In this document: positions 16,824 to 24,784 of the stretch, piece after piece | Layout of the letters: the number at the start of each line of letters is the position of its first letter | How positions within the stretch are numbered: position 1 is the stretch's first letter | Translations under genes and position numbers: made by a program | Notes under the pieces: generated by a model | Told to the model about the DNA's origin: nothing | The model's input: only the letters and a program-made list of their open reading frames with translations | Databases searched by the model: none | NCBI RefSeq assembly: GCF_025502585.1 | Contig: NZ_CP106679.1 | Coordinates: 3,069,501 to 3,133,500 of the forward strand | Reading direction: 5' to 3' | Length of the DNA: 64,000 bases | Origin: Reichenbachiella agarivorans | GTDB taxonomy: Bacteria > Bacteroidota > Bacteroidia > Cytophagales > Cyclobacteriaceae

Positions 16824-17063
16824 TTATCTAGTAGCAGTTATGAGTAGCTCAAGTATTGCAAGTACTTCGTTAGGATCAAGCTCTAGATCACCATTAAAAC
16901 AAATCAATTGCAGTAGGTACACCAATACAAATCTGCAAAAGAATTTTACAAACCCTTTCCATTTCAGGAAGGGGTTTATTTTTCCCGGCACTTCCTCCGG
17001 ATCGGAATCATCTCCATCACCATCTGTGAAGGTTACTGAACCTTTAAATTTAATTTTAACCAT
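16824..17063 (-). CDS. Small hypothetical protein, possibly membrane-associated
   Basis: A 79-residue protein from the ATG at 17063; an in-frame ATG at 17117 would add 18 residues. I do not recognise it. The N-terminus is basic and beta-prone (MVKIKFKGSVTFTDGDGDDSDPEE), with an acidic Asp-rich patch. The middle KWKGFVKFFCRFVLVYLLQLICFNG is hydrophobic and could form one membrane helix. The end DPNEVLAILELLITATR is an amphipathic helix. Upstream lies a TAnnTTTG box and downstream a hairpin with T run, which together suggest an expressed gene. It belongs to the AT-rich island next to the IS element. Confidence 0.5.
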   Translation of the reverse strand: MVKIKFKGSVTFTDGDGDDSDPEEVPGKINPFLKWKGFVKFFCRFVLVYLLQLICFNGDLELDPNEVLAILELLITATR

Positions 17064-17125
17064 TTTTATTAAATCATAATTGATAATAATTTTAGTTGTA
17101 CATCCAGTATGATTCACTTTGACTT

Positions 17126-17133
17126 CAAAAATA
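17126..17133 (-). promoter_or_regulatory. -7 box of the small AT-rich ORF
   Basis: On the minus strand TATTTTTG matches TAnnTTTG exactly, about 60 bases upstream of the ATG at 17063. No convincing TTG lies at the -33 position, so this is a partial promoter match. Confidence 0.35.
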
Positions 17134-17495
17134 CTAATAAAATTCGTATTTTTTTGATTGAGTTTTCCACATACAACTATACATTATAAGCTAGAATTCC
17201 ATATTGTTTAAAACCTATTAGAAATAAATGGACACCTTCGTGATGATAGAGCCTGTCTGCGGAAGGAAAGTCAGATCAATTGCAAATAGCTGATCTCGTA
17301 TGAGGTTCTTTCTACCCATCACTATAGGATAAATACATTCTTCAAAACACCAACGACGGGCGGATCTACCTACCGACAGCAGGCCCCTTGAATATTTTAG
17401 GTCGTGGCGGAGGTTAAGACCAGAAGGTGGGAGCTTCGTCTACATGACATACGACTAGAACCTGAAAACCCTCCTTGTCATCCTGAGTTTATCGA

Positions 17496-17547
17496 AGGGC
17501 GACAAGCAGTACTGCAACATCAGCACAGCCTGTCTGATGGTTCGAGT
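17496..17547 (+). repeat. Dispersed repeat, copy 2 (partner at 13314-13365)
   Basis: Same blocks, order and spacing as copy 1. Here the left block is part of a larger REP-like stem that starts near 17475. Together with copy 1 it brackets the pentapeptide gene, the IS and the small ORF as a direct repeat. Confidence 0.8.
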
Positions 17548-17623
17548 GCCTCACCATGACAGGGAGAGAGTGGTTGTGATGGATTTCAATTGCTATGAGT
17601 TTGTGATCGGAGGCTAATTAAAT

Positions 17624-17638
17624 AAACCTATAAGGTTT
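17624..17638 (+). repeat. Half of the AAACCTATAAGGTTT palindrome
   Basis: Fifteen bases identical to one arm of the palindrome at 13858-13892. It lies downstream of repeat copy 2, as the full palindrome lies downstream of copy 1. Confidence 0.6.
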
Positions 17639-17690
17639 ATGAAACTGGCACATTGAGAAAATATCAAAGAGGATTTAACCCCCCAAAGCA

Positions 17691-19202
17691 GTGAGCTACA
17701 ACAATGCCGTCTTTTACGAAATATTTGTGCAGTCCTTTGCCGATTCTAATGGCGATGGAGTAGGAGATATCCCTGGTATGACAGCCAAGTTGGATTATTT
17801 GGTAGACTTAGGGATCACAGCGATTTGGCTTATGCCTATGTCTCCATCACCGAGCTACCACAAGTATGACGTGACCGACTATGTGGGCATTCATTCAGAT
17901 TATGGCACGATGGAGGATTTCAAAACTTTCATTCATGAGGCTCACGCCAGAGAGATCCGAGTGGTGATGGACTTTGTGATCAACCACAGTTCGTCGGAGC
18001 ATCCATGGTTTGTGGATGCAAAGACAGGTAAGGATGCCAAATACAGAGATTATTATGTGTGGGCTGACAAAGACTCCATCGCTCAGGAGATTGCCAAGAA
18101 GGAGACTTCATTCGACTCGGACAACATCCGACAGTGGCACCCAGTGACGGAAGAGGATACAGTTTCGGAGCATTACTATGGTTTTTTCTACGGAGGAATG
18201 CCTGATTTCAATTACGACAATCCCGCAGTTCGCAAGGAGTTTTATGATGCAGGTAAGTTTTGGTTGTCTCATATTGGGGTAGATGGCTTCCGATTGGATG
18301 CGGCCAAGCACATCTATCCAGATGACCGTGCGGTGGATAGCCATGCTTTTTGGAAGGAATTCAAATCAGAGATGCAAAAGGTCAATCCTGATGTATATCT
18401 CATGGGGGAAGTTTGGTCTGATGCCAAAAATGCATCTCCATACGCAGCTGGTTTTACGTCTCTTTTCAATTTTGACAGAGCTTTTAGTATCCTAGAGTCT
18501 ATCAATGCTGGCGAACAAAAAGCAGCGAAGATAGCAGGACACGGGTACGAGATGAATGCAGATGTACATATCGCTGACGTGATCAACGAGTCCTTGCCAT
18601 GGTTCAAGTCATACAATCCTGACTTCATTGAGGCTAGTTTTTTGAGCAATCATGACCAAAACAGAGTGGCTTCTGTTTTGGGAGGGAAAAGTGATAAGAT
18701 AAAATTGTCTGCTGCTATTTTGTTTACACTGCCAGGTACACCATATATATACTATGGAGAGGAGCTAGGCATGCTAGGGATGAAACCAGATGAAAACATT
18801 CGCGAACCGATGCTTTGGGATATAAGTAGCAAAGACGCCCAGAGAACGGAATGGATGAAGTCAAAGTACAGCACCGATAGCACAGTAGTGCCAGCCAAAC
18901 AACAGATGGCTGATGGTCAATCTATATACAATACTTACAAGGAATTGATCGCATTGAAAAAGACTAGTCTTTTTTCTCAAGGAACGATCGCTAAGATTTC
19001 GTCAGAAGAGCCAGCGCTGCTCGCATACAGTAGATCGTATGGTGATAGCCATGCTATGATTTACCACAACTTGTCAGCGAAAGAGATCATTGTCAATGTA
19101 TCAGCAGAAGGTTACAAAATCGGTTATGAAAATGGTGACGCGGTATTGACAGGTGGTTACTTGACTTTGGGGTCAAGAGCAAGTCTAATTCTTATCAAGT
19201 AA
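17691..19202 (+). CDS. GH13 alpha-amylase family glycoside hydrolase
   Basis: A 503-residue GH13 enzyme that cleaves alpha-glucosidic bonds of starch or maltodextrins. The (beta/alpha)8 barrel starts at once (VFYEIFVQSFADSNGDGVGD). Catalytic residues are in the expected strands: nucleophile Asp in GVDGFRLDAAKHI, acid/base Glu in LMGEVWSD and the transition-state Asp in LSNHDQNR. The SPSYHKYDVTDY motif fits bacterial alpha-amylases with a calcium site. The C-terminal beta domain ends in GSRASLILIK. The frame opens only four codons before the GTG at 17691, so there is no signal peptide. Related Bacteroidota enzymes are often secreted lipoproteins, so either this one is cytoplasmic or its 5' end was lost at the island border. 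Confidence 0.9.
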   Translation: MSYNNAVFYEIFVQSFADSNGDGVGDIPGMTAKLDYLVDLGITAIWLMPMSPSPSYHKYDVTDYVGIHSDYGTMEDFKTFIHEAHAREIRVVMDFVINHSSSEHPWFVDAKTGKDAKYRDYYVWADKDSIAQEIAKKETSFDSDNIRQWHPVTEEDTVSEHYYGFFYGGMPDFNYDNPAVRKEFYDAGKFWLSHIGVDGFRLDAAKHIYPDDRAVDSHAFWKEFKSEMQKVNPDVYLMGEVWSDAKNASPYAAGFTSLFNFDRAFSILESINAGEQKAAKIAGHGYEMNADVHIADVINESLPWFKSYNPDFIEASFLSNHDQNRVASVLGGKSDKIKLSAAILFTLPGTPYIYYGEELGMLGMKPDENIREPMLWDISSKDAQRTEWMKSKYSTDSTVVPAKQQMADGQSIYNTYKELIALKKTSLFSQGTIAKISSEEPALLAYSRSYGDSHAMIYHNLSAKEIIVNVSAEGYKIGYENGDAVLTGGYLTLGSRASLILIK

Positions 19203-19252
19203 ATGGGTTTTGATGGTATGGAGAGGATACGTTCTTTCTATACCATATTATA

Positions 19253-21046
19253 TCAGGCCAAACTGAGCTTGACGGTAAAGGTAGTACCTACACCTGGTTC
19301 TGAATCACATTCTAGTTCTCCACCTAGCAGCCCAATGTATTTGTTGACAATCGATAAGCCAAGACCTGTGGATCGCTCACCAGCAGTAGCTTTGGCACTC
19401 AATACTTGGAATTTCTTAAACATGTTCTTTTGATCAGCAGCGGTCATCCCAGGGCCTTCATCTTTGATTTTGACGAGAGCCAGATGGTTTTGAGCCGTGA
19501 GGTCGATAAAAACCTTCTTTTCATGTGGAGAGAACTTGATTCCGTTGGATACTAGATTTTCTATCACATGGAATAGGTACTGCTCATCTCCCAGTACCTC
19601 CACATCGGGTAGTAGGTTGGTGATGATTTCAATTTTTTTAGCACTGGCATGCGTAATATTTGTTTCTACGACATGTTGTACGACTTTTGTCAAGTTAATT
19701 CTTACGAATTGCTCAGAGGTTTTGGATTCGATCTTTTCAATGTCCAGGATCTTGGTTACCATCTTATTGAGCCTCATGGACTCGTTGGCTATATGGTTGA
19801 TCATTCTACTTTGCTCTTCGTTGAGATCCTCTGGATTCATATTCAATATGTTGGCCAAAGCAGTGATGTTGTTGATCGGAGCTCTTAGGTCATGGGAGAG
19901 GATGTGGATGAAGTTATTCTTTTCTTCGTCTCTACTGACCAAGTCTTCGTTTCTTCTAGATAGCAGTGCATTTTGCTGCTCTATCATCTGCCTGTGTTTG
20001 GTTAGGATTTCGTTTGCCTTGGACTTGACTCTGTTGCTATTGAAGAGAAAATAGGTGATGGTCAATGCCAAGATGATCGATATCAGCAAGATGTTTTGGA
20101 TATAGCTTTGTTCTTGCGCTTGTTTTTCCTTGGAATGAAGCTCTTCGTTCATGTAGCTCTTTTCCCTTTGGAGCAAAACTATTTCTTCATTTTCGCCTTC
20201 AGCGATGTGTGATATCAGTTGATTGACATCATATCCGAGATACTTTTGAACGGATTTGGTTCTCAATAGCTCAAATTCCTTGCTTGCGAGGAATTCGTTG
20301 AGGGGAATATTCCAATCACTATCCAAACTGAAAATCATGCAGTAGCCAAAGCCTTTTTTGGAGAGCAGGTTCTGTCTTTTGATCTTCTTGTTTTTGTTGA
20401 GTGCCAAGATGTAGTTGGGCAAGTCCACATAACCAAACGTCATTTCGTTGGATTCTATGTATCTAATGATGTCATTGCTAGAGCGGATGTGCTGTAGCTC
20501 AAACTCCATTTGTTGACTTTTCATTAGTTCTCGGAGGTAGATGTCATAGGTAGTACCCTCGACAGATACCGCAGTATAGTCCTCAAACATCTCTGCAAAA
20601 TCCTTGATGGACTCTATGGTTGGTGCACTTCTGTTGGTGATGAGTACCTGAATGTCTGGGAAATAGGGGGCTGAAAATTTGACTTCTTTTTCTCTCTCTG
20701 GTACTTTGGATATGATATCAAGTCCTATATCACCTACTTTAGAGTGGTCTTTGATTTGAGAGTAGATGTCTCCAAAACTTCTTTTCAATTCCCAAGTCAG
20801 GGTCAGATCATATCCATATTGATTGAGGAGATAATATTTGAAACCCATGAGCATTTCGTACTCGAGACCTTCGAGGGTACCCTGCTCGGTGATGATTAAA
20901 AAAGGGTCAGAATGACGGTAGTAGATTGTGATTTCTCCACGTTTATTCTTTTGCAATTGTGCCCAAGACAAGTCAGTCGCTACTGATGAAAAAGAACACA
21001 ATATCAGTACAATACAACCCCAAACTATAATAGTACTTTTTATCAC
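19253..21046 (-). CDS. Sensor histidine kinase with periplasmic solute-binding (SBP_bac_3-like) sensor
   Basis: A 597-residue hybrid-layout sensor. A signal peptide (about 1-24) leads to a periplasmic domain of about 260 residues with SBP_bac_3 features: EITIYYRHSDPFLI, LEGLEYEMLMGF, DIGLDIISKVPEREKEVKFSAPYF and AVSVEGTTYDIYL. A coiled-coil and a membrane helix (YIQNILLISIILALTITYFLF) follow. The kinase core has H-box SHDLRAP, N-box HVIENLVSNGIKFS, G1 DEGPGM and G2 STGLGLSI. It probably senses an amino-acid-like ligand outside and phosphorylates a response regulator, but no cognate regulator lies nearby. It is divergent from the SiaB-like kinase gene, which suggests a functional link. Confidence 0.9.
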   Translation of the reverse strand: MIKSTIIVWGCIVLILCSFSSVATDLSWAQLQKNKRGEITIYYRHSDPFLIITEQGTLEGLEYEMLMGFKYYLLNQYGYDLTLTWELKRSFGDIYSQIKDHSKVGDIGLDIISKVPEREKEVKFSAPYFPDIQVLITNRSAPTIESIKDFAEMFEDYTAVSVEGTTYDIYLRELMKSQQMEFELQHIRSSNDIIRYIESNEMTFGYVDLPNYILALNKNKKIKRQNLLSKKGFGYCMIFSLDSDWNIPLNEFLASKEFELLRTKSVQKYLGYDVNQLISHIAEGENEEIVLLQREKSYMNEELHSKEKQAQEQSYIQNILLISIILALTITYFLFNSNRVKSKANEILTKHRQMIEQQNALLSRRNEDLVSRDEEKNNFIHILSHDLRAPINNITALANILNMNPEDLNEEQSRMINHIANESMRLNKMVTKILDIEKIESKTSEQFVRINLTKVVQHVVETNITHASAKKIEIITNLLPDVEVLGDEQYLFHVIENLVSNGIKFSPHEKKVFIDLTAQNHLALVKIKDEGPGMTAADQKNMFKKFQVLSAKATAGERSTGLGLSIVNKYIGLLGGELECDSEPGVGTTFTVKLSLA

Positions 21047-21179
21047 GGCTTAAAGATAGAAATTAAGTAAAAATACTGAGGTATATTGCGAATAATATTA
21101 GTTCAGAAAATATATGAAACAGATTTTGACATCATATGGTCGATTTCTTAATCTTTTTAATAATTTAGATATTATCTTA

Positions 21180-21187
21180 TATTTTTG
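21180..21187 (+). promoter_or_regulatory. -7 box upstream of the SiaB-like gene
   Basis: TATTTTTG matches TAnnTTTG exactly, 38 bases upstream of the ATG at 21225. The surrounding region is very AT-rich and no clear TTG is at -33. Confidence 0.4.
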
Positions 21188-21224
21188 TACTTTTAAAGGA
21201 TAGTGGATTTTTCTCCCGTTCGAT

Positions 21225-21902
21225 ATGAATGATATATCACAAAGCATGCTTGGGGCGTTTGACGAATGGAAAGAGGAACAACGGAAAAAAACAGAAATGA
21301 TCGATCAGGCAAAAAAAGGGACTAAGTCCAGTGAAGAGGTCAATAGTGTCAGTAGTTTTGATTTATACAACAGGATATACAATGAGAATATTCTGTTGAT
21401 GTACAAAGGCGCGATTACGTTTGACTTGGTGACATCAGTGATAGAGACTCTTGACCGCAAAGTAGCGCAGGTAGAAACTGATAAAAAAGTGCAGAAACTG
21501 TTTTACAGCGCTGCAGTGGAAGTGGTACACAACCTGTATCATCACATGGACGAAATCAAAGGACAGTTCGATGGCGTATCAGATTATGATGCAAAATCTG
21601 GATTGATCACCGTGCTAGCCAAAGAAAAGTACTACAATATCTTGACTGGCAATTTTATTCCTACCAAAAACACCTATGATCTGAAAGCCAAAATTGATGA
21701 GGTCAATACCACTGACAAGGATGGTTTGAGAGCCCTGTATAAGGAAACGCTCAGCAATGGACAATTCTCTGACAAAGGAACGGCTGGCCTAGGACTGATT
21801 CAATTGGCTCGAAAAACAGGAGAAAAATTGAATTATAAGTTTGACAAGGTAAACAGTGAATACTCATATTTCACTTTTCAAATTAAGATCAACAGATTTT
21901 AG
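21225..21902 (+). CDS. SiaB-like (DUF6272) partner-switching protein kinase
   Basis: A 225-residue protein with the pattern of the SiaB / DUF6272 group, which has a GHKL ATPase fold. Visible marks are ENILLMYKGAITFDLVTSVIE, the N-box-like helix AAVEVVHNLYHH and a G2-like loop GTAGLGLIQLARKTG near the end. In Pseudomonas SiaB phosphorylates the SiaC switch protein to control c-di-GMP signalling and aggregation; here the partner is not in the window. The first 45 residues are charged and probably disordered. It is divergent from the SBP-sensor kinase gene 178 bases away and ends at a strong bidirectional terminator. Confidence 0.75.
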   Translation: MNDISQSMLGAFDEWKEEQRKKTEMIDQAKKGTKSSEEVNSVSSFDLYNRIYNENILLMYKGAITFDLVTSVIETLDRKVAQVETDKKVQKLFYSAAVEVVHNLYHHMDEIKGQFDGVSDYDAKSGLITVLAKEKYYNILTGNFIPTKNTYDLKAKIDEVNTTDKDGLRALYKETLSNGQFSDKGTAGLGLIQLARKTGEKLNYKFDKVNSEYSYFTFQIKINRF

Positions 21903-21924
21903 ATAAAAAAATGAAAGCATTGAT

Positions 21925-21960
21925 AACAAAAAGACCTGAATTAATTCAGGTCTTTTTGTT
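21925..21960. terminator. Bidirectional terminator
   Basis: A perfect 36-bp palindrome with arms AACAAAAAGACCTGAATT. It has A runs on the 5' side and T runs on the 3' side of the GC-containing stem, so it can stop transcription from both strands: the SiaB-like gene and the convergent oxidoreductase gene. Confidence 0.85.
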
Positions 21961-22010
21961 TGATAGTCATGGTATGGTCATCACATTGGTTCTTTGATCT
22001 ATTCGACCTC

Positions 22011-23498
22011 TTATACGAACTCTACATCTCTTACTTCGCCGTTTTCACAACTCGTGCATCGCATGGCGTGTCTGAGTACACCAGGTTTTAGCATGGATTT
22101 ATTGAGAAGCATGCGTACACACTCTTGGATACCTTCTATAATGGACGGGTGAGGGTGGATTAGTTCTGCCAGTTCTTCGATTCCTTTGCCCATAGAGATG
22201 AGCAAAGCAACAGCCTCGATGGCACTGGATGCATGTTCGCCGATTACGCGCATGCCTAATATGCGCATTTCTTCATCTTTGGATACGATGATCTTGATGA
22301 AACCATTGGTGTTGCGCATGGCAATTGCTCGTGAGATACAGCTATAGTCCAAGCAGACCATTTTGTAGGGGATGCCCAGTTCTTTGGCTTTTACCTCGTT
22401 GATACCCACGCCTGCTACCTCTGGAGCCAAAAACATTATTGTAGAGATGTTTTCGTAGTTTAAGGGACGTTTAGGGTGTCCAAATATTTTTTCCACAGCA
22501 TATCTACCTTCTAGTTCTCCTACATTGACCAAAGCGATATCAGCAGTGATATCGCCTACGGCATATATGTTGGGGATTGATGTCTGGGTGAGTTCATCTA
22601 TGATGCCTCTGTTGTCTTTGTCAATATGGATCGATCCAGAAATCAGGTTTTCATAATTGGGCAATCGACCCACTGAAACCAAAGCTTTTTCGACATGAAA
22701 AATTTCTTTGGACCCGTTGTTGTACTCTAGCGTATAGACGACCATGCCATTTTCAATCTTCATGTCAATCAACTGAGAGTTTCGGTGTATGGTCACGTCT
22801 TTGCTTTCCAGATTTCTTTCGATGATACTTACGACATCTTCGTCTTCAAAGGGTAGGATTCTATTGCCTTTGTCTATCATGTACACTTTGGTCTGTCCAA
22901 AGTTGGAGAAGATCGTCGCGTACTCACACCCGATCACGCCAGCACCCACGATTACCATGCTTTTTGGAAATTCCTTGAGGTTTTCGATCCCGTCACTGGT
23001 CAGGATGATTTCTTCATCGATTGGGATGTTGTCAAGTTTCCTAGGTCTACTGCCAGTGGCCAAGATGATGTTGTCAGCTTTTATTTCTAGGTCTTCGCCA
23101 TCGTTTTGCTGAATAGAGACAATGTTTGGTCCCACTACTTTGGCTAGTCCACGTTTGAAATGAAAATACTCATCGCTGCTATTGACATTGATGTTGTGCA
23201 TATGGTGCTCTAGTAATTCACGTCGGCCATCGATGGCTTTGTCCACTTCGGCTTTTAAGGTTTGGAAATTGTAGCTAGGGATTGGTAGACTGGTTGTTTT
23301 GCAATGGGAACGGAGTGCAAGTGCTTCCCTAGATAGTTCCCACCAGGTTTTGCTCGACAAGGCTCCATTGTGAAGTCCTACTCCTCCAATCTTATGCTTT
23401 TCTACTAATAATACTCGCTTTTTGAAATCAACAGCTCTCATCGCCGCTGCGTATCCAGCGGGTCCCCCGCCTATAACACAGACATCATATTTCTCCAT
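22011..23498 (-). CDS. Lipoamide-dehydrogenase-like FAD oxidoreductase without the redox disulfide
   Basis: A 495-residue class I pyridine nucleotide-disulfide oxidoreductase by fold. FAD binding is VCVIGGGPAGYAAA (residues 6-19), NAD(P)H binding is MVIVGAGVIGCEYA, and the second FAD motif is NIYAVGDIT. The dimerisation domain contains the base motif HPHPSIIE. The active-site segment that normally reads GGTCLNxGCIPSK is GGVGLHNGALSSK, so both redox cysteines are replaced (G41, A46). A CTSC motif (C481, C484) is present 12 residues from the C-terminus. It cannot work as a standard dihydrolipoamide dehydrogenase. It may be a transhydrogenase-like or quinone-reducing flavoenzyme. It forms a single-gene unit. 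Confidence 0.85.
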   Translation of the reverse strand: MEKYDVCVIGGGPAGYAAAMRAVDFKKRVLLVEKHKIGGVGLHNGALSSKTWWELSREALALRSHCKTTSLPIPSYNFQTLKAEVDKAIDGRRELLEHHMHNINVNSSDEYFHFKRGLAKVVGPNIVSIQQNDGEDLEIKADNIILATGSRPRKLDNIPIDEEIILTSDGIENLKEFPKSMVIVGAGVIGCEYATIFSNFGQTKVYMIDKGNRILPFEDEDVVSIIERNLESKDVTIHRNSQLIDMKIENGMVVYTLEYNNGSKEIFHVEKALVSVGRLPNYENLISGSIHIDKDNRGIIDELTQTSIPNIYAVGDITADIALVNVGELEGRYAVEKIFGHPKRPLNYENISTIMFLAPEVAGVGINEVKAKELGIPYKMVCLDYSCISRAIAMRNTNGFIKIIVSKDEEMRILGMRVIGEHASSAIEAVALLISMGKGIEELAELIHPHPSIIEGIQECVRMLLNKSMLKPGVLRHAMRCTSCENGEVRDVEFV

Positions 23499-23673
23499 TC
23501 GAATTTGCTTTTTGTTTTAGGTCGTATATCAGCTAGTTGATAGTTTAATATTAACCAATAATTACCTAATTGTTGAATTAAATCAGCCGTTAATTGATTC
23601 CTGCACGATCACGCTAGGATTATTCTTATAATTAGTATTATTGTGTGTATAAAATAAATTGACACCACAACAA

Positions 23674-24168
23674 ATGCTCAAACGAAACATTGTAGCACTA
23701 GTCTTGACGATCATTTCGTTGGCGATACTCTACCCAGGTCTTACTTTTCCAATTTTGCAAATTACAGTTTCTGCAGATTTGCCAATTCTGGGGAAAACTA
23801 CCTTTTACGAACAGACTCAAAGCATACTTCAGACTGTAGAGACTTTGTATAAGACGAACAATAAATTTGTAGCGTCTTTGATTTTTTTATTCAGTGTGGT
23901 GGTACCAGCTACCAAGGGGGTGATTGTATTGTCGGTATTGCTGATCAAAGATTTTAAACTGAAATACAAGCTGTACAAGTTTGTCCACTCGATAGGGAAG
24001 TGGTCGATGGCTGATGTGTTTGCTGTGGCTGTTTTTATGGCCTTTCTATCAGCACAGTCCAATAGCTCAGTAGAGGCAGTCTTGCATCAGGGATTCTTTT
24101 ACTTTGCTTCCTACTGTTTGATCTCACTTTTGGGACTGCAGTTTATCAAAATAGCTGAGCCTGCCTAA
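23674..24168 (+). CDS. PqiA-domain (paraquat-inducible protein A) membrane protein
   Basis: A 164-residue protein from the ATG at 23674 (a TTG at 23659 is possible). Four hydrophobic segments are seen: NIVALVLTIISLAILYPGL, FVASLIFLFSVVVPATKG-VIVLSVLL, SMADVFAVAVFMAFL and FYFASYCLISLLGL. The sequence KWSMADVFAVAVFMAFLSA after a basic loop is the core PqiA signature. E. coli PqiA has two such domains with zinc ribbons and works with PqiB/PqiC in lipid transport across the envelope; this is a single-domain version without CxxC motifs and without MCE partners next to it. Role therefore uncertain. Confidence 0.75.
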   Translation: MLKRNIVALVLTIISLAILYPGLTFPILQITVSADLPILGKTTFYEQTQSILQTVETLYKTNNKFVASLIFLFSVVVPATKGVIVLSVLLIKDFKLKYKLYKFVHSIGKWSMADVFAVAVFMAFLSAQSNSSVEAVLHQGFFYFASYCLISLLGLQFIKIAEPA

Positions 24169-24332
24169 GTAGTTAGAATATCGGATGTCTTTAGGATTCC
24201 GTTATGGATGATCTATATTTGTCGCTACACGAGGAGGATTGTGGTTGATTTCAACAAAACGTGAGATTGATATTAATATGTTCAACGAAAGTTTGATATT
24301 GTTGAAATTGTTATCACTTTTGAATTTCAATT

Positions 24333-24770
24333 ATGTCTACGGTGAAAAGGCTTAAACTACATACAAATTATAGTTTTGACTTCCATCTGATTGGCATAAT
24401 TTCAAAATCCAAAGAATACACAGTCTCCTGGGCTATCAATCAAGCTTTGGGCATTGTGCTAAGAAAAGAAGTGGATTTAGAGATAGAGATGAAAAGTAGT
24501 GGCGTGATGCGCGTGTCGAATTATACCTACGAAAATGAATTGTTGAAATTCTCATTGCTATCCAATACACTGATTACTGGACCAATGGCGACCCAAAAAC
24601 TACTTGTTCCGTCACTAGGAAGCTTTGATTATTTATTGAAAATAGAAGAACTGGAGGAGATTTCAGACTTGGATGTGATATTTAATCAACTGAGGAATAC
24701 CGACAAGATTGATTCCTTAGTGAAATTGGACGTGAACAAGATTAAAGAAAAGGAGAGTTTTTTATTTTAA
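24333..24770 (+). CDS. IPExxxVDY-family-like protein
   Basis: A 145-residue protein that precedes pyk by 14 bases, the place where Bacteroidota carry the IPExxxVDY family. The overall pattern fits: KRLKLHTNYSFDFHLIGIIS at the start, a central WAINQALGI and the late motif. That motif here is VPSLGSFDY instead of the family-defining IPExxxVDY, so the conserved glutamate and valine are changed. Function of the family is unknown. The short spacing suggests transcription with pyk. No signal peptide or membrane helix. Confidence 0.75.
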   Translation: MSTVKRLKLHTNYSFDFHLIGIISKSKEYTVSWAINQALGIVLRKEVDLEIEMKSSGVMRVSNYTYENELLKFSLLSNTLITGPMATQKLLVPSLGSFDYLLKIEELEEISDLDVIFNQLRNTDKIDSLVKLDVNKIKEKESFLF

Positions 24771-24784
24771 CTAAACAGGAATTG

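Larger units (their letters stand above)
17134..17690 (+). other. Gene-free region upstream of the amylase gene
   Basis: About 550 bases without a supported gene. The part at 17474-17570 is made of extragenic-repeat modules: a stem of the type TTGTC-ATCCT...AGG-GCGACAA (about 17475-17506), the 29-base block shared with 13337-13365, and a piece around ATGGTTCGAG...CACCATGACA. The translated repeat gives the well-known REP-like peptide VILSLSKGDK and is not a gene. The palindrome half AAACCTATAAGGTTT is at 17624-17638. Confidence 0.7.

Noticed and set aside
17474-17615. Frame encoding a peptide with VILSLSKGDK and ISTACLMVRV
   Set aside because: The first part is the known translation artefact of REP-like repeats; the second is the shared 29-base repeat block. 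No start codon or gene context.
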